From an uncultured Proteiniphilum sp. (GTDB lineage: Bacteria > Bacteroidota > Bacteroidia > Bacteroidales > Dysgonomonadaceae), in NCBI RefSeq assembly GCF_937873925.1, contig NZ_CALNAT010000167.1:1-25512 (forward strand): a stretch of 25,512 nucleotides of DNA, given 5' to 3'. The notes under the pieces were generated by a model. That model searched no databases. It saw only the letters and a list, made by a program, of their open reading frames with translations, and was not told the origin of the DNA. The translations under genes were made by a program, and so were the position numbers. Below, piece by piece: positions 23,190 to 25,512 of the stretch (within the stretch, counting starts at the first letter, position 1; each line of letters starts with the position of its first letter).

Positions 23190-24332
23190 TCAACTCATCC
23201 TCTGCTTATAGTCTTCATAACTGAACCGGCGGTAAAGTTCAAATTCTCCCTCCTGTGTCCAGAGTCCGATGGCAGGGTGCGACACACCATTGAACAGGGT
23301 GGTTTTTACTATCGTATAATGGATCATATCCTCAAACACGATCGTATCGCCCACCTGGAGCGGTTGATCGAAAGACCAGTCTCCCATAAAATCTCCGCTC
23401 AGACAACTGTTCCCTCCCATCCGGTAAGTGGGCTTACCGGGGACAGGTTCCTGACAGGCTCCACGGATGCGGGGTTTATAGGGCATCTCCAGGCAGTCGG
23501 GCATATGACAGGCAAACGACACGTTCAGCATGGCAGTCTTTATCCCCCTGTTTTCCACAATATCACCCACCGTAGCCACCAGTACGCCGGTCTCCCAAAC
23601 AAAAGCGCTGCCGGGCTCCATGATGATCTCCAGATGCGGATAACGCCCCCTTAAACCGGTCAGCACTTTTATCAGGTGCTCAAGGTCATACTCTTTATGC
23701 GTCAAGAGATGTCCGCCACCAAGATTGAGCCACTGCACCTGCCGGAAAAGATGTCCGAACTTCTGCTCCACAACTTCCAAGGTCCGTTCCAGATCGTAAG
23801 AATTGTTTTCGCACAGATTATGCAGGTGTAATCCTGTAACTCCTTCGGGCAACCACGCTCCTATCCTGTCGGAACTGACCCCGAGACGCGAGCCGGGAGC
23901 GCTGGGATTGTACAGATCGGTATCAACGACTGAAAATTCGGGATTAATTCTTATCCCACATTCTATTTTTTTTTCTGACGCCCGTACCTGCGGATAGAAA
24001 CGTTCGAACTGCGAAAGAGAATTAAAGGTGATATGGCTACTGTATTTCAGGAAGTGCGGAAAATCGGCCTCGGTATATACGGGTGCGTAGGTGTGGGCCG
24101 GACTCCCCATCTCTTCGAACGCCAGCTGTGCTTCCGCAATGGAACTGGCCGTAGAATACCTGATATATTCCCGTATAATGGGAAACGATCGCCACATGGC
24201 AAATGCTTTGAAGGCCAGAATAATATTCACTCCGGAACGTTCCTGCACCGATCGTATCAGCCGGAGATTGCGGCGGAGCAGTTCTTCTTCCATCACGAAA
24301 CAGGGAGAAGGTATTTTTGAAAGATCGATCAT
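23190..24332 (-). CDS. nspC: Carboxynorspermidine/carboxyspermidine decarboxylase
   Basis: A PLP-dependent alanine-racemase-fold decarboxylase that removes CO2 from carboxy(nor)spermidine, the last step of the alternative spermidine pathway used by many gut Bacteroidota. The PLP lysine is K42 in ILAFKAFA, the glycine loop is LNLGGGHLL, the phosphate-site region is EPGSAFVW, and the C-terminal active-site cysteine is C310 in SCLSGDFMGD. The length of 380 is typical. The ATG at 24332 is chosen since the PLP strand lies at the usual distance. The partner dehydrogenase/ligase gene is not in this window. Upstream the gap carries the octad repeat at 24343-24418. Confidence 0.93.
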   Translation of the reverse strand: MIDLSKIPSPCFVMEEELLRRNLRLIRSVQERSGVNIILAFKAFAMWRSFPIIREYIRYSTASSIAEAQLAFEEMGSPAHTYAPVYTEADFPHFLKYSSHITFNSLSQFERFYPQVRASEKKIECGIRINPEFSVVDTDLYNPSAPGSRLGVSSDRIGAWLPEGVTGLHLHNLCENNSYDLERTLEVVEQKFGHLFRQVQWLNLGGGHLLTHKEYDLEHLIKVLTGLRGRYPHLEIIMEPGSAFVWETGVLVATVGDIVENRGIKTAMLNVSFACHMPDCLEMPYKPRIRGACQEPVPGKPTYRMGGNSCLSGDFMGDWSFDQPLQVGDTIVFEDMIHYTIVKTTLFNGVSHPAIGLWTQEGEFELYRRFSYEDYKQRMS

Positions 24333-24342
24333 TATTTTGTTT

Positions 24343-24418
24343 GATTAGTAGATTTATTGATGAGTTGATCCGTAGATTATCATTGCCAATCATCAAACAG
24401 CTAAATCATCATATCAAA
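24343..24418. repeat. Octad-phased degenerate repeat in convergent arms between nitroreductase and nspC
   Basis: Five 8-base units start with GAT on the plus strand (GATTAGTA, GATTTATT, GATGAGTT, GATCCGTA, GATTATCA; 24343-24382). From about 24388 to 24418 the minus strand carries similar GATTTGAT/GATGATTT/GATGATTG words. The second arm runs into the last codons of the nitroreductase gene. The unit shape is that of the metF leader repeat at 10458-10497. Confidence 0.6.
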
Positions 24419-24957
24419 TCATGGGCCGGTGGATATGTCCCGATATGCACCTTTTCCCAGCGAAGGTTATCCAGATCGGCGGGTGCCCTCTCCTTCTCCT
24501 TTTTGCCGAAGGCGATCACACATAATACTTCCAGCGGCATAGGGATCTCCAGCAGTTCGTTGATATATTCACCGGCCGATACCCTGTCGGAATAATTCCG
24601 ATTCCTCACCTGTACCCAGCAACTGCCTATACCGAGTTCTTCAGCCTGCAATTGCATGTTGATGGCGGCAATAGAAGCATCTTCCACCCAGGCATCGCTT
24701 ACCAGCGGGTTCCCCAGGACAACGACGGCCAGGACCGCATCGGCAATGAATAAGGCACTACCCGGTTTGCAAGCCGATAACTTAGCGAGATTCTCTTTCT
24801 CTTCCACAGCAATAAATTCCCATGAATGCCTGTTCTTGGAAGTGGGTGAGAGCAGGGCCGCCTCAATGATTATCCGGATCTCATTGGGAGACAGCAGTTC
24901 TTCACTGAATTTCCTGATGCTGCGACGACGGATCAATAAATTTTGAAAATTAAACAT
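24409..24957 (-). CDS. Nitroreductase-family flavoprotein
   Basis: An FMN-dependent NAD(P)H oxidoreductase of the nitroreductase fold. The N-terminal FMN-binding block RRRSIRKF (about 10-17), the EAALLSPTSKNRHSWEF segment and the later GIGSCWVQ and IAFGKKEKE motifs are visible. The longer frame to 24990 starts with a cysteine/lysine stretch not seen in the family; the ATG at 24957 (MFNFQNLL) is preferred, giving 182 residues. The substrate is unknown (nitro compounds, quinones, flavins). It is divergent from a hemerythrin/RIC-like gene at 25113. A near-consensus -7 box lies at 24980-24987. Confidence 0.9.
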   Translation of the reverse strand: MFNFQNLLIRRRSIRKFSEELLSPNEIRIIIEAALLSPTSKNRHSWEFIAVEEKENLAKLSACKPGSALFIADAVLAVVVLGNPLVSDAWVEDASIAAINMQLQAEELGIGSCWVQVRNRNYSDRVSAGEYINELLEIPMPLEVLCVIAFGKKEKERAPADLDNLRWEKVHIGTYPPAHDLI

Positions 24958-24979
24958 TTTTATTTTTGAAATAGAAGCG

Positions 24980-24987
24980 CAATAATA
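24980..24987 (-). promoter_or_regulatory. Possible -7 element for the nitroreductase gene
   Basis: The minus strand reads TATTATTG, 7 of 8 positions of the TAnnTTTG motif, with the predicted start about 16 bases before the ATG at 24957. A run of T ending in TTTG is directly upstream, not at -33. Tentative. Confidence 0.35.
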
Positions 24988-25083
24988 CAAAAAAATCCGC
25001 GATTAAGCATCATTCTTCCAGAAAATCGCAACAGTTTTTGAGAGATCAATATGGAATCATTCTAAATTACCATATTTTTTTAC

Positions 25084-25091
25084 TACGTTTG
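25084..25091 (+). promoter_or_regulatory. -7 promoter element for the hemerythrin/RIC-like gene
   Basis: TACGTTTG is an exact TAnnTTTG match, with a predicted start near 25098 and about 15 bases of leader to the ATG at 25113. An A/T-rich stretch precedes it; no clear -33 box. Confidence 0.6.
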
Positions 25092-25112
25092 TACAAAAAT
25101 TGATTTTACGGT

Positions 25113-25512
25113 ATGTACCATTCTTCCAGGATAAGAGTAAAGCCCTATATGAAAATGGCCGATTTGATTGACGGCAACCCATACCTGCTGTTGATGCTGC
25201 AGCATTTCAACATCGATTTCCGGGTAAGTGACCGTACCGTGTTGCAACTTTGTAACCGGTACGGCATCAGCGAACAATTGTTTATCAGTATTGCCAATCT
25301 TTACAATGGCTCCGGGACCAGGGGGGAACAACCGTTCACCAGGGACGACCTGTTACAGGTGATCGATTTCCTGAAGAGAAGTCACAATTATTACCGGTTC
25401 GATAAATATCCTCAGATCAGCTCTTATATCCGTCAGCTTCAGGAAAATCATCCCGAGAAAGAGTTGAAATTATTGGAAAAGTTCTTCAATGAGTATTTTA
25501 CGGAAGTGATGG
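25113..25512 (+). CDS. Hemerythrin/RIC (ScdA_N-like) protein, 5' part only
   Basis: A frame starts with ATG at 25113 and stays open to the window edge (133 codons seen). The product has MADLIDGNPYLLLMLQHFNI (15-34), then DRTVLQLCNRYGI (40-52, with C47). This resembles the N-terminal ScdA/DUF542 region of RIC (YtfE-type) di-iron proteins, which repair Fe-S clusters after nitrosative or oxidative stress. The following DFLKRSHNYYRFDKYPQISSYIRQL fits the beginning of a hemerythrin four-helix bundle, H91 being a candidate iron ligand. The rest lies beyond the edge, so the metal site cannot be checked. It is divergent from a nitroreductase gene. Confidence 0.65.
   Translation, partial: MYHSSRIRVKPYMKMADLIDGNPYLLLMLQHFNIDFRVSDRTVLQLCNRYGISEQLFISIANLYNGSGTRGEQPFTRDDLLQVIDFLKRSHNYYRFDKYPQISSYIRQLQENHPEKELKLLEKFFNEYFTEVM

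Overview
The window looks like a chromosomal segment of a Bacteroidota, most likely Bacteroidales (Dysgonomonadaceae/Porphyromonadaceae-like). The reasons are the gene content (gldH, DUF4290, DUF4348, DUF4922, a RicT-type PSP1 protein, nspC, a VorB-type 2-oxoacid:ferredoxin oxidoreductase) and nine sites that match the Bacteroidota sigma factor -7 consensus TAnnTTTG just ahead of genes. The genus is inference. Most of the window is housekeeping. I see no phage, transposase, CRISPR array or restriction locus.

Layout. 1-187: the 5' part of a tRNA-Ser(UGA) gene on the minus strand, divergent from a DEAD-box RNA helicase (187-2076, plus) with a very long charged tail. 2125-5181: a minus-strand operon for a four-subunit 2-oxoacid:ferredoxin oxidoreductase (ferredoxin, alpha, beta, gamma), with an overlooked 53-residue two-helix membrane protein between alpha and beta. 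5286-10457: a minus-strand cluster metF, holB, ricT-like PSP1, gldH, a Rossmann/DUF2520 gene and kdsC. 10458-10752: a structured, inverted-repeat intergenic element. 10753-14515: minus-strand DUF4290, rimM, dxr and rseP, with a separate promoter before dxr. 14763-15707: a secreted LysM glucosaminidase, divergent from cytidine deaminase; each gene's predicted promoter lies inside the other gene. 16188-16685: a DUF4348 lipoprotein convergent on cdd. 16946-22243: plus-strand run of a DUF4922 HIT-like protein, serB, a universal-stress-protein-like gene and a 742-residue TPR protein. 22212-24957: minus-strand nitroreductase, nspC (carboxynorspermidine decarboxylase), a GlsB/YeaQ membrane protein and nadD. 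25113-end: the start of a hemerythrin/RIC-like gene.

Themes: anaerobic amino-acid catabolism (Vor with its ferredoxin), envelope biogenesis (kdsC, dxr, rseP, the glucosaminidase, gldH), one-carbon, serine, NAD and polyamine metabolism, and possible redox or nitrosative stress genes at the right end.

The least explained features are (i) the small membrane protein inside the Vor operon, (ii) the ~230 bp inverted-repeat element before metF, (iii) heptad/octad phased repeats arranged as convergent arms in several gaps, (iv) the USP-like/TPR gene pair, and (v) the mutually embedded cdd/glucosaminidase promoters. No gap without a gene exceeds 300 bases; the largest are 10458-10752 and 16686-16945, and both are described.
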